Assembly: GCA_005406025.1 (NCBI GenBank)
Contig: BGZK01000869.1
Location: 124,001-188,000, forward strand
Direction of reading: 5' to 3'
DNA: 64,000 nucleotides
Source: Eumeta japonica
Taxonomy: Eukaryota; Arthropoda; Insecta; Lepidoptera; Psychidae
The position numbers and the translations under genes are program-made. Below the pieces are notes generated by a model. It was not told the origin of the DNA. It saw only the letters and a program-made list of their open reading frames with translations, and made no database searches. Shown piece by piece: positions 10,687 through 21,507 of this stretch. Numbering within the stretch: the first letter of the stretch is position 1; each line of letters begins with the position of its first letter.

Positions 10687-10735
10687 CGCGAATACACGCG
10701 TGTACCGTATGGGCGTCGGGTCTTCAATACGCTAG
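10687..10735 (+). CDS. Candidate 49-nt host exon
   Basis: The segment lies between a good 3' splice site (CTTGTTCGACTTCTGCTTACAG, shown here only as positions 10,665-10,686) and a perfect donor GTAAGTTT at 10,736. In the frame that is open across it the exon reads REYTRVPYGRRVFNTL plus one base. I do not recognise this peptide. Its length is not a multiple of three, so inclusion would change the frame of a neighbouring exon, or the exon could be noncoding. It is the only short open segment I found with convincing signals on both sides. It could still be chance. Confidence 0.25.
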
Positions 10736-11304
10736 GTAAGTTTACGAGCCTAGTGCAAGGTGATTTTGAACGCTCTAGGTTTAGTCCCCATTTGGAATGT
10801 AAGACGGCCGCATGCCTGTGTTATGCACATTCCAAAAATATTATTTAATTTATTTCGCACTTCTAAGGGCCATACCCTAAATTGTGGTTTGAATGATTGA
10901 ATTATTCAATTGATTTTCTTTTAATTACATATATTTAGTTAGATCAGTCATATAAAAGTATTTTGTCGATTAATTTTACATTATTACTTATATTAATATA
11001 AAACTCTAGCTACGTTCTTCATTAACTTTATTTAAAAATAATGTGAAACATTTAAGCCTATTAAGTTCTTGATAGAATAGACAATGTAGTAAATATAATT
11101 TAAGTTGAATTATTACTATAAATTGTTATTTTATTCGAATTCGTAATTTTCTGTAAGCACTCTCAAATCGCGGAGGCTGCCGATTACTCCTATTTACTTA
11201 TTGGTGGTTAATATAAAAAACTTTATTTTTAAAACAAAATAAATTATTGGTGGTTAATGTAAAAAAAATAACATAACGATTAATTTAATGACTGAATTTT
11301 AATA
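10736..11304. other. Noncoding AT-rich stretch
   Basis: Nothing recognised. A TATTGGTGGTTAATxTAAAAAA block occurs twice, near 11,200 and 11,246. Confidence 0.4.
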
Positions 11305-12200
11305 CTGAAAACAAGATTTGGGACGTACAAGCGGGATTTCGAAAAGGATTGGGATGTACGTATCAAATTTTTTCTCTGTGAAACATTGCAGAAAAGTTTT
11401 TGAACAGCGGCTAAAAGGTTTTCTGTATTTTCGCAAATCTAGAAAACGCCTATGATAGAGTGAAAAAAAAAAATGATCTATGGGGAACCCTATCCATACA
11501 TGGTGTAATTTGCAGATTGATACAGGCACTCCAGTGCTTACGTCAGAATGAATGGGCATACACTAACTGGATTGACATCCGCAGGGGTGTCAGACAGGGA
11601 TGTGTAACTTTACCGTGGCTATTCAATCTGTTCATGGATAGCTGTCTGTATGATTCGAGAGAGTATGAGTGTGGACTAAGGATGGATGGGTTGTTTGTCA
11701 AATGCCTCCTGTACTCCGACGACTAAGTAATCCTTGCGCCGTCGGCGTGCGGGCTGCAGAAGATGGTAAATAAAATGAATGATTCTGTTAAGGAAAGGAG
11801 TATGAAATTAAATGTCGATAAGACTAAGGTGATGGTGTTTCAAATGGGTGAAATCATGACTGAATGCGATATATTTATAGAAGATGAGAAAGTAAAACAA
11901 ATGAAAGAGATTGTATACTTGGGTAGTCTATTTACAAATGATGGATAGGTCGGCAAGGATCGCCCTAAAAAAATTCTATACAGACTTTAAAATTTACGCT
12001 TAAAATTTGGCCCTTTTTTAATATGCAACCAATGTGGTGGCATATTAAGTCAAATTTTTAAGCACCCGAAACTGACGAGCCTGCATGAAAAGATTGATGG
12101 ATATCAGTGAGGCAAGAGAGATATGCAGAGATCATACAATGTAGAAATCTAGAATCTCTATCTACCTTCTGGGAAATAGGCGTGAGTTTATATTATTATT
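11305..12200 (+). mobile_element. Non-LTR retrotransposon (LINE family 1), dead and internally deleted
   Basis: A 5'-truncated copy starting within the reverse transcriptase. Readable blocks in order: VQAGFRKGLGCT; ANLENAYDRV (motif A, with Asn where the catalytic Asp should be); GVRQGCVTLPWLFNLFMDS; LLYSDD then a stop (motif C); VNKMNDSVKERSMKLNVDKT; VYLGSLFTNDG. An internal deletion then joins to a GKDRPKK block and MKRLMDISEAREICRDHTM. The 3' end is GGAAATAGGCGTGAGTTTAT plus an ATT-rich tail. In-frame stops occur at about 11,376, 11,412 and 11,724. RTE-like by feel, but the clade is not certain. Other fragments of the family lie at 4,782-6,240, 44,345-44,540 and 62,920-63,420. Confidence 0.85.
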
Positions 12201-12239
12201 AATTTGAGAATTCTGATATCCTGCAATTGTAGATAAAAA

Positions 12240-13140
12240 GTAGTCCTAGACAACTATGAGGGTCGGATGTGCCGAACGCGACATATGGTTATAAGTAAAT
12301 ATCGAACCTAAAACGAAAACGAACTTGATCTTAAATTGTACACAATTCATTGAAACGACTGTACAAAATAATTGGAAAATAGAAAAAAAACAGGCCAAGA
12401 ACATGCCGGATCATATATATAGGGTTCCGAAGCCATTATTACAAAGAAATGCACTGCAAATGTAAAAAAGTACATTGTTACACTTTTTCCATGTTTTCCG
12501 TACTGAATAGTTATAAGCACTTTAGTCGCCTATAACTAGAAAAACAAGTAGGTATGTCGACTATTACTATTAAAACTAGTGTCAATTAAAGTACATCAGC
12601 AAAATAGCGTATCTTCATGGCAGTTATGTCTTTTTGTTGAAAAGTGCAGTTTTTCGGCAATAACTCAAAAACAACATGTTGAACCATGTTCCAAACAATT
12701 TCTGTTGAAACTATTTATTAAGCGTTATCTTCGTTATTTTTTAATGGTTTTTGGACATACGATTTAGAAAATAGAGGGAGGAAATAAAATTTCTATTACT
12801 TTTGGAACGATTATTTCCGAAATTATTTATGTCATCAGAAAAATTGCTTAAAAAACTTTAAAATGTTTTTAAAAGAACTGTCCAAATATGTGCCACACGT
12901 TGATGTCTGATGAAATTTTTTTTTTAACCTTTGTTACATATATGGAGTTTCCCCCCTAGAAATACAAATACTAAAATAAATAGCGGCTGATGCAAGATAT
13001 TTACACTAAATTTCATAAATATATGTTTTGTTGTTTTTGAACAAAATGCCTGTGACATACGGACGGACGGAGATGATGAAACTATAAGGGTTCCGTTTTT
13101 GCCATTCTTGCTCGGCATGAATGGCAAAACGGAACCTTAA
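12240..13140 (+). repeat. Dispersed GGGTTCCG hairpin repeat, copy 1
   Basis: Begins near GAGGGTCGGATG, holds ATAGGGTTCCGAAGCCATTA at 12,418-12,437 and ends in a hairpin: GGGTTCCGTTTTTGCCATTC (13,088-13,107) pairs with GAATGGCAAAACGGAACC (13,119-13,136). It includes TGACATACGGACGGACGG just before the hairpin. The section 12,745-12,870 is similar to 44,715-44,835. The repeat type is widespread in Lepidoptera; I cannot give its class. Two small open frames (12,579-12,767; 12,924-13,248 minus) belong to the repeat and are not genes. Confidence 0.65.
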
Positions 13141-13284
13141 AAAAGAGAGTTGCCATAAAAATAAATAATTTTTTTGGCGAATCGTCAACGCGGTGCAGTT
13201 TGCAGTATGTATGTAGGTATGCGGGCACCACGCAAAATGTAATATCAAATTATTTTCTGTCAGAAGGCACTCTGGCTGTAAAAT
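13141..13284. other. Noncoding stretch
   Basis: Short spacer, nothing recognised. Confidence 0.4.
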
Positions 13285-13400
13285 CTCTTAACGGTCGGGC
13301 TTAATCGTATCCCAGGCGCTGTTCGGTGACCCGCGGGGCTCCTGAGACAATAAGCGCCAGGGCCACGCCGGAAATTGGAAACGATCGCGCGCTAACTTCA
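13285..13400. promoter_or_regulatory. Small GC-rich patch
   Basis: GC-rich block with GGTGACCCGCGGGGCTCC and GGCGCTGTTC. No promoter motif can be fixed. Confidence 0.2.
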
Positions 13401-16214
13401 CGCTCGTTCGGGTAAATTCAATCTGAAACTATTTACGCCGAACCGTCAGTGTTTTCTTCCGTTGATATCCACCACTTTATCAGTTTTGAGGAACAACTTT
13501 AGTGGAAAAACAGTCAAAGTTTTATTTGGTCTATGAGGCGTGTTTCCGAAATGTTTTTTTCAAAGCGACGGTGTTTCAGTCTAAATCGAATCAGTATTTA
13601 TATATTGTACTTGTAAAGAAAAACAGTGATGCCTTCGAACCGGAAGGGTACCAGATTCAAATCGTGAACAGGAAGCGTGAATTGATCGATAAGTATTAAA
13701 CTTAGTCAAATCGGACCATTCGCTTCGTGCCCTGGAGAGCACATCCAACTTTCACTTTCAAACTTTGTAACCGTTTTGGTCATAATAGTTGTGGATTGCT
13801 TTACCTATAGCTATACCCCTCGATATGAATGGAAGGGACATTCCTCAGCAAAACGACAGCGAAAACCTAGCACGACATAACTGGTACAGAAGTTAATTTA
13901 GGTTACAACATATTGTTGCAAACTGCTCTCGCAAGCTGAAAATAAAATCTACAAAATTATTCCCCTTAGAAAAAGAAATATTGGTAATAAGAATTCTCTA
14001 AGCAAACAACTCCCCTCGCGGCCTGCCTTCCCCTTTGTCGCGGCGCTTTTTATACGCATTTACATTTTTAAATCCATTTAATTTTAGGGTCAAATTTTCT
14101 AGAAGCAATAAATCTTGTTTGCTTATGTCAAACCTGAGATGTTTAAGACTTATATGATCTATATAATTTATCGATTTATTTGTATTTGAAGAACGTTCTG
14201 GACGGCTATCCGACAAGTATTAATATTGGAGGGCAGACGCACAGAAACGAGTTTTATTTCTGCGATGAGTGCATTAACGAGTTAAGTGCGATCAACGATA
14301 AGCATTCAACTGGTTTCGTAGTAATTTATTGGAATTCTATGTTTTAAATATATCCTTTCTGCTTTTCTATCTATTTCATTTTTTCTCATCTTAATTTCTG
14401 AACCGCTGATAGGATCTTTACGTGACAATATTTACATTTGAAATTTCTTTTATATCACTTTTTCATAGATTTCAGCAAACAATTATTTCATTTATTTATT
14501 TTCGTTAATAAGTGCTATATGTTTCGCTAAAATAGTCGAGGTATGGAAAAACCCGTAATTTTAATTAGTTGCTTGTAAAGTAACTTCAATATACGATATA
14601 GTAAGACCGAAATCTCGTAGAACTTCCGTCTCTACTACACTAGAGCCTGTCTATGAAGCTGACCACCGAAATCTGTTTTGTCACCGAATCGCCTCATTAT
14701 GATAGTTACTCGACATTTAGCATCTAAAATTAATTTGGGAAGTTTTATGACACAAAATAAGAACGTAACAGTTACAGGGGAAATGCTAATAGTATAATAA
14801 TATGTTGAAATTGTTTTATCGGGGTCTCTTTTAGTATCTCAGTATAGCATTCATATAACTGGGTAAGTGTACAACAGTCATGAAAAACACAAAAACCCTA
14901 ATAAGTTTATGTGGCTGAATCATACCTTCAATGTATTTTATAACAAAGGTTGGCGGAACTTTATAAGTCTTTTTGATGATAAACCCTTATTTTACAACAT
15001 AGTTCTGTCAGGTGAATGACTACTTTCTATTTTTAGAAATGCTAAAATTTAACAGATAAAATTTAATATCTTCAGTCAAGTCGCGTAACTGCAATTTTTA
15101 CCTTCCTGATATTCTCGTCGATAAAATTTATATTAAAACTCGTAAATTTGGAACTGAAAACTAAAGAGACTGTGATAAATGTGGGGTGAATCCACGGGTA
15201 TGCCTTCATAAAACGTTCTCCGAACACGTCTGAAACGGTGGTTGGATGCTGTCGGAGAGTTCAATTAAAGAGATTCCGGAGATGGTAGCTTAGTACAGTC
15301 ATTCAAAACTTTGGTTTCGACATAGGGATTATATTTTTTCTTTTTTTTTTATTTAGTTCGTGAGCATATAGTTGATTCGCTATAGCTTCAAATTTTTAGT
15401 AAACTATTATTATGACCTAATGATCGGAGTTAACTTTTTTATAAAGAAGAATGAACGCGAAAAAATTTAGCAAACAAGTCACGTTACGGTCATACGTGAT
15501 CGTAGGAAACGTACGTTTGCTACTTGTAAACATGTGTGTATATACATAGATGCAATCACTTATACAAATTTTGTTTCAACGTTGGTATTTATAGTGCCAA
15601 TCTTTATCACTCATTTATTACGCTTAGTGTCTAGAGCCAAAAAATGGTTAATGTTCAAAATTGAGAATTATTTAGCTGCCGATAGAAAAAGAAACTAAGT
15701 GAGTAAAGGTCGTTTTATATGCTTTTATTTGTTCTAGTACATAGATATTAACAAGTCAAAGGCCGATGTGCCAATGCATGCGTTATAAAGCGAGTGTATA
15801 GTGAAAGCGAAATCGAACTACACTGTACAGATATTAAAAATGAGCGTCAAGTCTGAAGGAGTTGGCGAAATGCGAGGTAGCCCAAATCAGACGATGCTCA
15901 CACCCCACCAAACTTTTCTTTCTCGTTGATTTATATAAATCTTAACTCTCGCTAAACCTTGCAAAGAGGCGTTCGATATCCACATACTGTCAGGACAATG
16001 AGACAATGCGAAGAAATTACATAATGTGAACCCGCGCGAATACAAAGTTTCTCACGTGTGACTTTTCAGCCCATATTTTGACATTACATGGTCAAAACTA
16101 ACCTACACGGAAACACTAAGATGTTACGATTCAACAAATTTTAGATTCGGCTATCGGTCACCTTGTAAACTCCGGTGAGTGTACAGGAAGATGTAGCATG
16201 GCGAATACTTGGAC
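13401..16214. other. Noncoding stretch
   Basis: AT-rich for 2.8 kb. Open frames at 13,502-13,699 (65 codons) and 13,998-14,216 minus (72 codons) show no known motif. CAGATTCAAATCG at about 13,650 resembles a tRNA B box but no A box accompanies it. CCGGTGAGTG near 16,170 is a donor-like sequence without a partner. Nothing firm. Confidence 0.4.
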
Positions 16215-16310
16215 AACTATGCGTTCCGGGCGCGCGGCGCCTGGCCCCTTGGCCGCTCCAGGAATGTTTCGACGGATACTGTTACAAAGCGCCTTCCGGC
16301 TGCTACAAAT
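16215..16310. promoter_or_regulatory. Small GC-rich patch
   Basis: TTCCGGGCGCGCGGCGCC, then a pyrimidine stretch and CTCCAG at about 16,256-16,261 that resembles a splice acceptor. No downstream donor found. Confidence 0.2.
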
Positions 16311-16819
16311 TCATAACCTCTCTCTATAATATATTTTATTTCGTTTTCCTTATTATGTTTATTTTTTTTCTTTAGATTAAACTTTCTTCGTTAAACGTTT
16401 TCTTTAGATTAAACTTTCTGTTTCGTTAAGCTGCAATTTAAAGCTAAAAGGATTCTTTTGATATAAACTTTTTTGCTGTTAATTAATGTTTTTCCAACGA
16501 AACATCAAAACGCTTTCGAATGTTTAGATTGAGTTTGGAGCTGAGAGAGCTAAAGAAATTTTAAATACAAAAATGATCCTCGATGTTGTGTTGTACTTTT
16601 AAAAATGTTAATTCTACAATGGGAATTTCCACAAAAATTAAGCATATTGCTTTCAGAGTCGGTATTTATAAGTGGTGGATTTGGATATTTTTTTAGTATG
16701 TGATTTTTTTTATAAAATCAAATCATTACGCTACTTCTGTAAACCTAGAGCCTGCATTCAATTTCATTAAGCAACTGGACCTATGGACAGACGAAATCAG
16801 AAGCGAACTCGGAACGCCG
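16311..16819. other. Noncoding AT-rich stretch
   Basis: Contains a direct repeat TTTCTTTAGATTAAACTTTC at about 16,368 and 16,400. Nothing else seen. Confidence 0.4.
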
Positions 16820-17035
16820 CATACGCCGCTGAAACAGGAGTGGCGGCGCGCGCGTCGGCCGGACCGGTGCCGGCCGCCGGCTACATTTCATAAATTATGT
16901 GCTTCACTGCTGGCAATGTTATCCGTAAGCTTTAATAAAATACTAAAGCAAGTATAAAAAGTTGTGTTGTGATCACGAATTTATCAGCGCCAGCGCCGTG
17001 TTCGGGCGCTGCGGATCGCTATCTCGGCTTATGAA
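16820..17035. promoter_or_regulatory. GC-rich islands flanking TTTCATAAATTATG
   Basis: Two GC blocks (about 16,820-16,885 and 16,985-17,030) around an AT-rich core with CATAAATTATG and GCTTATGAATTGCCG. A plausible homeodomain-bound enhancer layout, inferred from composition and motif only. Confidence 0.25.
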
Positions 17036-17514
17036 TTGCCGCTATAAATTCTCGTGTTTGAACGCAACACTTTTTTTACGGATTCTAAGCGTGTATTAAT
17101 CGTTTTAAACCGGAGAGGACGGATAAATATTTAACAGAATGGCCGTTCATTCCGTAGAATAATTTGCATCTATAATATAACCGATCACCTTTAATTTATG
17201 ATTTGAATTATCTCCACTAAAAGTTAGTAGGACTAAGTAGAAATAACATCTCTATTTCATGCTTTTCTGTGCGTGACCACTTCCGTGAAAGTAGTCTATT
17301 CTTATACTGTACAATTAAACATTATATTAGGACTCATTATTTTAAGGTTCTTGTAAAATAATTTACAAAGGAAATAAAATATCAATCTGTACAAAATAAA
17401 AAATGTCGATATTTAATATTACACACAGACTTATCGTAAATTGTATTTACTCTTTGAGACTGTTTGTTACACCGATATACAACATGCAATGCCTATTTAG
17501 CAATAATAATAAAG
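17036..17514. other. Noncoding AT-rich stretch
   Basis: Nothing recognised. Confidence 0.4.
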
Positions 17515-17740
17515 GCGTGCCGCCCGCATCTGCCGGCTGCATTGCGTCTGCATGATAATTGCATTCGTAATTTCGGATCAATAGTCTGCTGCCAGCGACA
17601 CTGCGGGTGATTGTGCAAGTGCATTGATGATGTCATTACGTACATCGGAGTTGCCGTGTTTGTTTTCAATCTTTCTGCGCCGGGCGTTGGATGAACCGAC
17701 GTTCTCTATTTGATGAATTTTATCACTACTATTATATAAA
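17515..17740. promoter_or_regulatory. Possible enhancer with repeated TGCAT and TAAT motifs
   Basis: GC-moderate block with CTGCATTGCGTCTGCATGAT, AATTGCATTCGTAATTTCGG, then GTGCAAGTGCATTGATGATG and TCATTACGTAC. ATGATAATTGCAT is nearly palindromic and resembles POU or Hox/Exd-type sites. No frames or transposon features. Function is inferred. Confidence 0.3.
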
Positions 17741-18224
17741 ACAAACCCGGCTCTGCTCTACATTTCGTGAGAGGCGAGGGAACCTTTGTGCTCGTTCTTA
17801 AACGGTTCATATTTAAGTAGTTTCAGTACATAATTTATTTACCGAAACGGTGGAAATGATAGTTCGGCAGAAAATAGGCCTTAAAAATAAATGGTTTCAG
17901 GTAACTCTCAGCGAAAGCTGCTTGGACCGATAGGGCCACGCGAAATAATACGTTACGAGATTATTGTTTTCGAACATTATTATAAGAAGTTTGCTGCAAC
18001 CAAACGTATCAACTACATAGAACAAAATTTCTTTTAGTGTTCCAAAAATAATTTCGATTTGATGTTCTTCAGGTGTTTATGGTAATATTGTTAAGCCTTA
18101 TGAAATTACGTTCTTGTGTTACGTTGTTCATATTTTTATTACCCTATTCCAGTGGCACACCCTTTTACTATTTTATTTCAAACTAGATTTTACAGGCAGT
18201 TCTGTCCGTGTTGACTTACTTTTT
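17741..18224. other. Noncoding stretch
   Basis: AT-rich. TTTCAGGTAACT at 17,895-17,906 and CTTCAGGTGTTT at 18,068-18,079 are weak juxtaposed acceptor/donor sequences. Nothing else seen. Confidence 0.4.
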
Positions 18225-18410
18225 ATACCGAGGAACCTCTCTTTCGCTCCAGGCCCACTCGGCAGGCTGTTCCGACGGCGGGCTCATTCTCGATGAGAGT
18301 CTCGATATCGACTTGCTCTCGATTGCGATCCTGGCCTCGTTTCCGATTCCGATCATTTGTTACGTCGACTATGCGGCCTACGGTTTTATAGCGTCGAATA
18401 CGATTTTTAG
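18225..18410 (+). repeat. Degenerate GATTCCGATC/CTCGAT seed
   Basis: Irregular CTCGATGAGAGTCTCGATAT, GCTCTCGATTGCGATCC and CGTTTCCGATTCCGATC units. Same style as the other GATCCCGAT runs of the window. It begins with a pyrimidine-rich stretch ending CTCCAG at 18,249-18,254. Confidence 0.4.
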
Positions 18411-19290
18411 CCTAAATTAAATACCACCGGAACTACTCATTTTGATGGAATAAAAAAGCATTTTACTTAAAAGAAATTTTATTCTGATCGGTTAACAAAT
18501 TGAAAAATTAGTTGCAATAACTATCACGTAGAAACCATTCGTTTTTCCGAACAAAGTAGTCTATGTTACTCCACAATTCACACATTAATCTCTATCCAGA
18601 AATCGGGTTGATTCGTTATCCTTTCGTTATCGATAAATATGTATTTATCGCATTTTTGGGACGTTGTCGAATTTCACGCAATAATCTTTTACATTAAATC
18701 GAACAGGAATAGTTAAAACAAGATCAATTAAAAATTAGTATCAATGAATATCCTTTTAGCTCAGTTTCATTCTAAAGATTTGAGAACGAGACTGGATTTA
18801 TAACAGACAGTGGTAAAAGATTCTAAGGCGAGAATAGTACAAGGAGAAGGAATTCAACCGAACGAGAGTTGGTTTGTTAGAAAAGGTGAACGATTCGAGC
18901 TATCTCAAAGAATAGTTAAAAATAATTTGAATATATAATACATTCGAATCGAGCTATTTTTTATTTATAGGTGATCAACGCATTAGTCCCTTATTCACCG
19001 TAATTGACTAGTTATTCACTAAACAATATCAATTAAAAATGAAAATGATTGCCCATGCGCCTATGCAGAATACCCATCCACAGTCATAGGCAGTTCAAAT
19101 TTTGATTGCAGATTGTGCCCTTTTCTTTACTTAACTGTTATGTTAATACCTTTCAAAAGTTTGATCCCTTAAATTGGTCCTAATCGTCGTTACAATCTTA
19201 CTATAAGTATATATAACTATAATAACTATAGGATTAGTTTACTCTTCCATCTTTACATTCAAATATTTTTATGGGAAAATTTAATAATTC
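18411..19290. other. Noncoding AT-rich stretch
   Basis: Nothing recognised. Short open frames lack motifs. Confidence 0.4.
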
Positions 19291-19318
19291 GTGTTTTATT
19301 TTTTGTTCCAGGTAAGAG
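19291..19318 (+). other. Candidate recursive splice (ratchet) site
   Basis: A T-rich tract (GTGTTTTATTTTTTGTTC) is followed at once by CAG|GTAAGA, the junction lying between 19,311 and 19,312. In Drosophila, zero-length exons of the form pyrimidines-CAG|GTAAGT divide very long introns. The match is good except that the donor ends in A. It is on the same strand as the candidate exon at 10,687. Chance cannot be excluded. Confidence 0.25.
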
Positions 19319-19799
19319 TCTATCGATTTCTGCGTCTAGAGCAGGGAAGGAACGACGTACGTACGTAATTCTTATAGGTATAACGTGAACACTGCGCCTC
19401 TTCTTGCTACTGTTACTAAAATGATGCTCATTTTAGGACAAACATAACTGCGTTTGAGTATATATGATTCAGATTCCTTGTACAAACAGCGCTGCCTGAG
19501 GAATTTAATTTAAGCGACTTACTACTGCAAGTCGACAGGTGTCGCGCGTGTCGCCGCAAGGTCTTTGACGCTACAAATGCCACAACATCAAATTAAGAAC
19601 GTTGTTAGTCCTGTTAGAAGTACAAAGCTAAAACAGAACTGATTTTCTTACGAAACGTTTTTAAATTGTTCTATTATAGGATAATTTAAGAAGTATGAGT
19701 ACAACCATCAATTTAACAGAAATAATTTTTTGAAATTTATATCGTAAGAAATAAAAATATATTTAAAACGTAATTTTGGCTTAGCAACGTTATATTATT
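19319..19799. other. Noncoding AT-rich stretch
   Basis: Contains GTACGTACGTAA near 19,358. Nothing recognised. Confidence 0.4.
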
Positions 19800-19990
19800 C
19801 TAGCTTTTGTCCGCAGCTCCCCTCACCTTAATCTTGTATCCCCTTAATTTTAATCTTAATTGTTTTACTAATAACTTTACCAACCATGATTCTGATTCCA
19901 ATCCCTTTTATGATTCCGATCCCGCTTCTGATTTCAGTCCCGCTCTCGATTCTGATCCCGGTCTCACTCTTAGTTCCAATCTCAGGTTCA
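19800..19990 (-). mobile_element. Decayed Helitron terminus with GATCCCG run
   Basis: CTAG at 19,800-19,803 followed by CTTTTGTCCGCAGCTCCCC looks like the worn Helitron terminus on the minus strand. From 19,880 follow about four imperfect units of the type GATTCCGATCCCGCTTCT and GATTCTGATCCCGGTCTC. The far end of the element is not identifiable. The seed is close in composition to the minisatellite that starts 170 bp later. Confidence 0.4.
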
Positions 19991-20163
19991 TTTTCAAATC
20001 AATCATAGCAAAAATATGTTTATTTCTTACGTAATGCAATTACATTTGAAATACGTCATAAATTAATTCTTTTTCGACATTACCATCCATTACAAATGCT
20101 GATTCACCTTGAGAAAAAAGGGTAAGAAACTTTAGGAGTGCTTTTTTTTCTTATGCACATGTT

Positions 20164-21430
20164 CCGATCCCGGGCTTAATCTAGACCCCTACGCATGTAC
20201 CACTCTCGGTTCCGACCCCGGCCATGATCTAGACCCCTACGCATGTACCACTCTCGGTTCCGACCCCGGCCTTGATCTAGACCCCTACGCATGTACCACT
20301 CTCGGTTCCGACCCCGGCCATGGTCTAGACCCCTACGCATGTACCACTCTCGGTTCCGACCCCGGCCATGATCTAGACCCCTACGCATGTACCACTCTCG
20401 ATTCCGACCCCGGCCATGATCTAGACCCCTACGCATGTACCACTCTCGGTTCCGACCTCGGCATTGATCTAGACCCCTACGCATGTACCACTCTCGGTTC
20501 CGACCTTGGTCTTGATAGACTCTTACGCATGTACCACTCTCGGTTCCGACCCCGGCCATGATCTAGACCCCTACGCATGTACTACTCTCGGTTCAGATCC
20601 CGGCCTTGATCTAGACCCCTACGCATGTACCACTCTCGGTTCCGACCTTGGTCTTGATATATACTCCTGCGCATGTACCACTCTCGGTTCCGACCCCGGC
20701 CTTGATCTAGACCCCTACGCATGTACCACTCTCGGTTCCGATCTTGGTCTTGAAATAGACTCCTACGCATGTACCACTCTCGGTTCCGACCCCGGCCATG
20801 ATCTAGACCCCTACGCATGTACCACTCTCGGTTCCGACCCCGGCCATGGTCTAGACCCCTACGCATGTACCACTCTCGGTTCCAACCCCGGCCTTGATCT
20901 ACACCCCTACGCATGTACCACTCTCGGTTCCGACCTTGGTCTTAATATAGACTCCTACGCATGTACCACTCTCGGTTCCGACCCCGGCCATGATCTAGAC
21001 TCTTACGCATGTACCACTCTCGGTTCCGACCCCGGTCATGATCTAGACCCCTACGCATGTACCACTCTCGGTTCCGACCCCGGCCTTGATCTAGACCCCT
21101 ACGCATGTGCCACTCTCGGTTCCGACCTTGGTCTTGATATAGACTCCTACGCATGTACTACTCTCGGTTCCGACTCCGGCCATGATCTAGACCCCTACGC
21201 ATGTACCACTGTCGGTTCCGACCCCGGCCATGATCTAGACTCCTACGCAAGTACCACTCTCGGTTCCGACCCCGGCCATGATCTAGACCCCTACGCATGT
21301 ACCACTCTCGGTTCCGACCCCGGCCTTGATCTAGACCCTACGCATGTACCACTCTCGGTTCCGACTCCGGCCTTGATCTAGACCCCTACGCATGTACCAC
21401 TCTCGCTTCCGATCCTGGTTGCACTCTCGA
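20164..21430 (+). repeat. 48-bp minisatellite, 26 copies
   Basis: I count 26 occurrences of the core CTACGCATGTACCACTCTCG; a unit is 48 bp. The main variant carries GACCCCGGCCATGATCTA or its CTTGATCTA form. A second variant, GACCTTGGTCTTGATATAG, appears before units 8, 11, 13, 17 and 21, so the array has higher-order structure (gaps of 3, 2, 4 and 4 units). Because 48 is a multiple of 3, both strands stay open for long distances: a plus frame of 291 codons with the unit DPYACTTLGSDPGHDL, and minus frames with MRRGLDHGRGRNREWY. A 2-base loss near 20,513 and a lost C near 21,338 break the frame, and no promoter or splice context exists, so I treat it as satellite DNA and not a gene. Confidence 0.95.
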
Positions 21431-21507
21431 TACTGTTTAATCAATCTATGCCACGGGAACACTACTCTTATATCGAAAACAATATACTGAGGTAAAATTA
21501 TGAAATA

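Noticed and set aside
20506..21381. 291-codon open frame over the minisatellite, and long minus-strand frames there
   Set aside because: All frames follow from the 48-bp period. Frame breaks occur at both ends, no start context or splice sites are seen and the opposite strand is equally open. Kept as a repeat.
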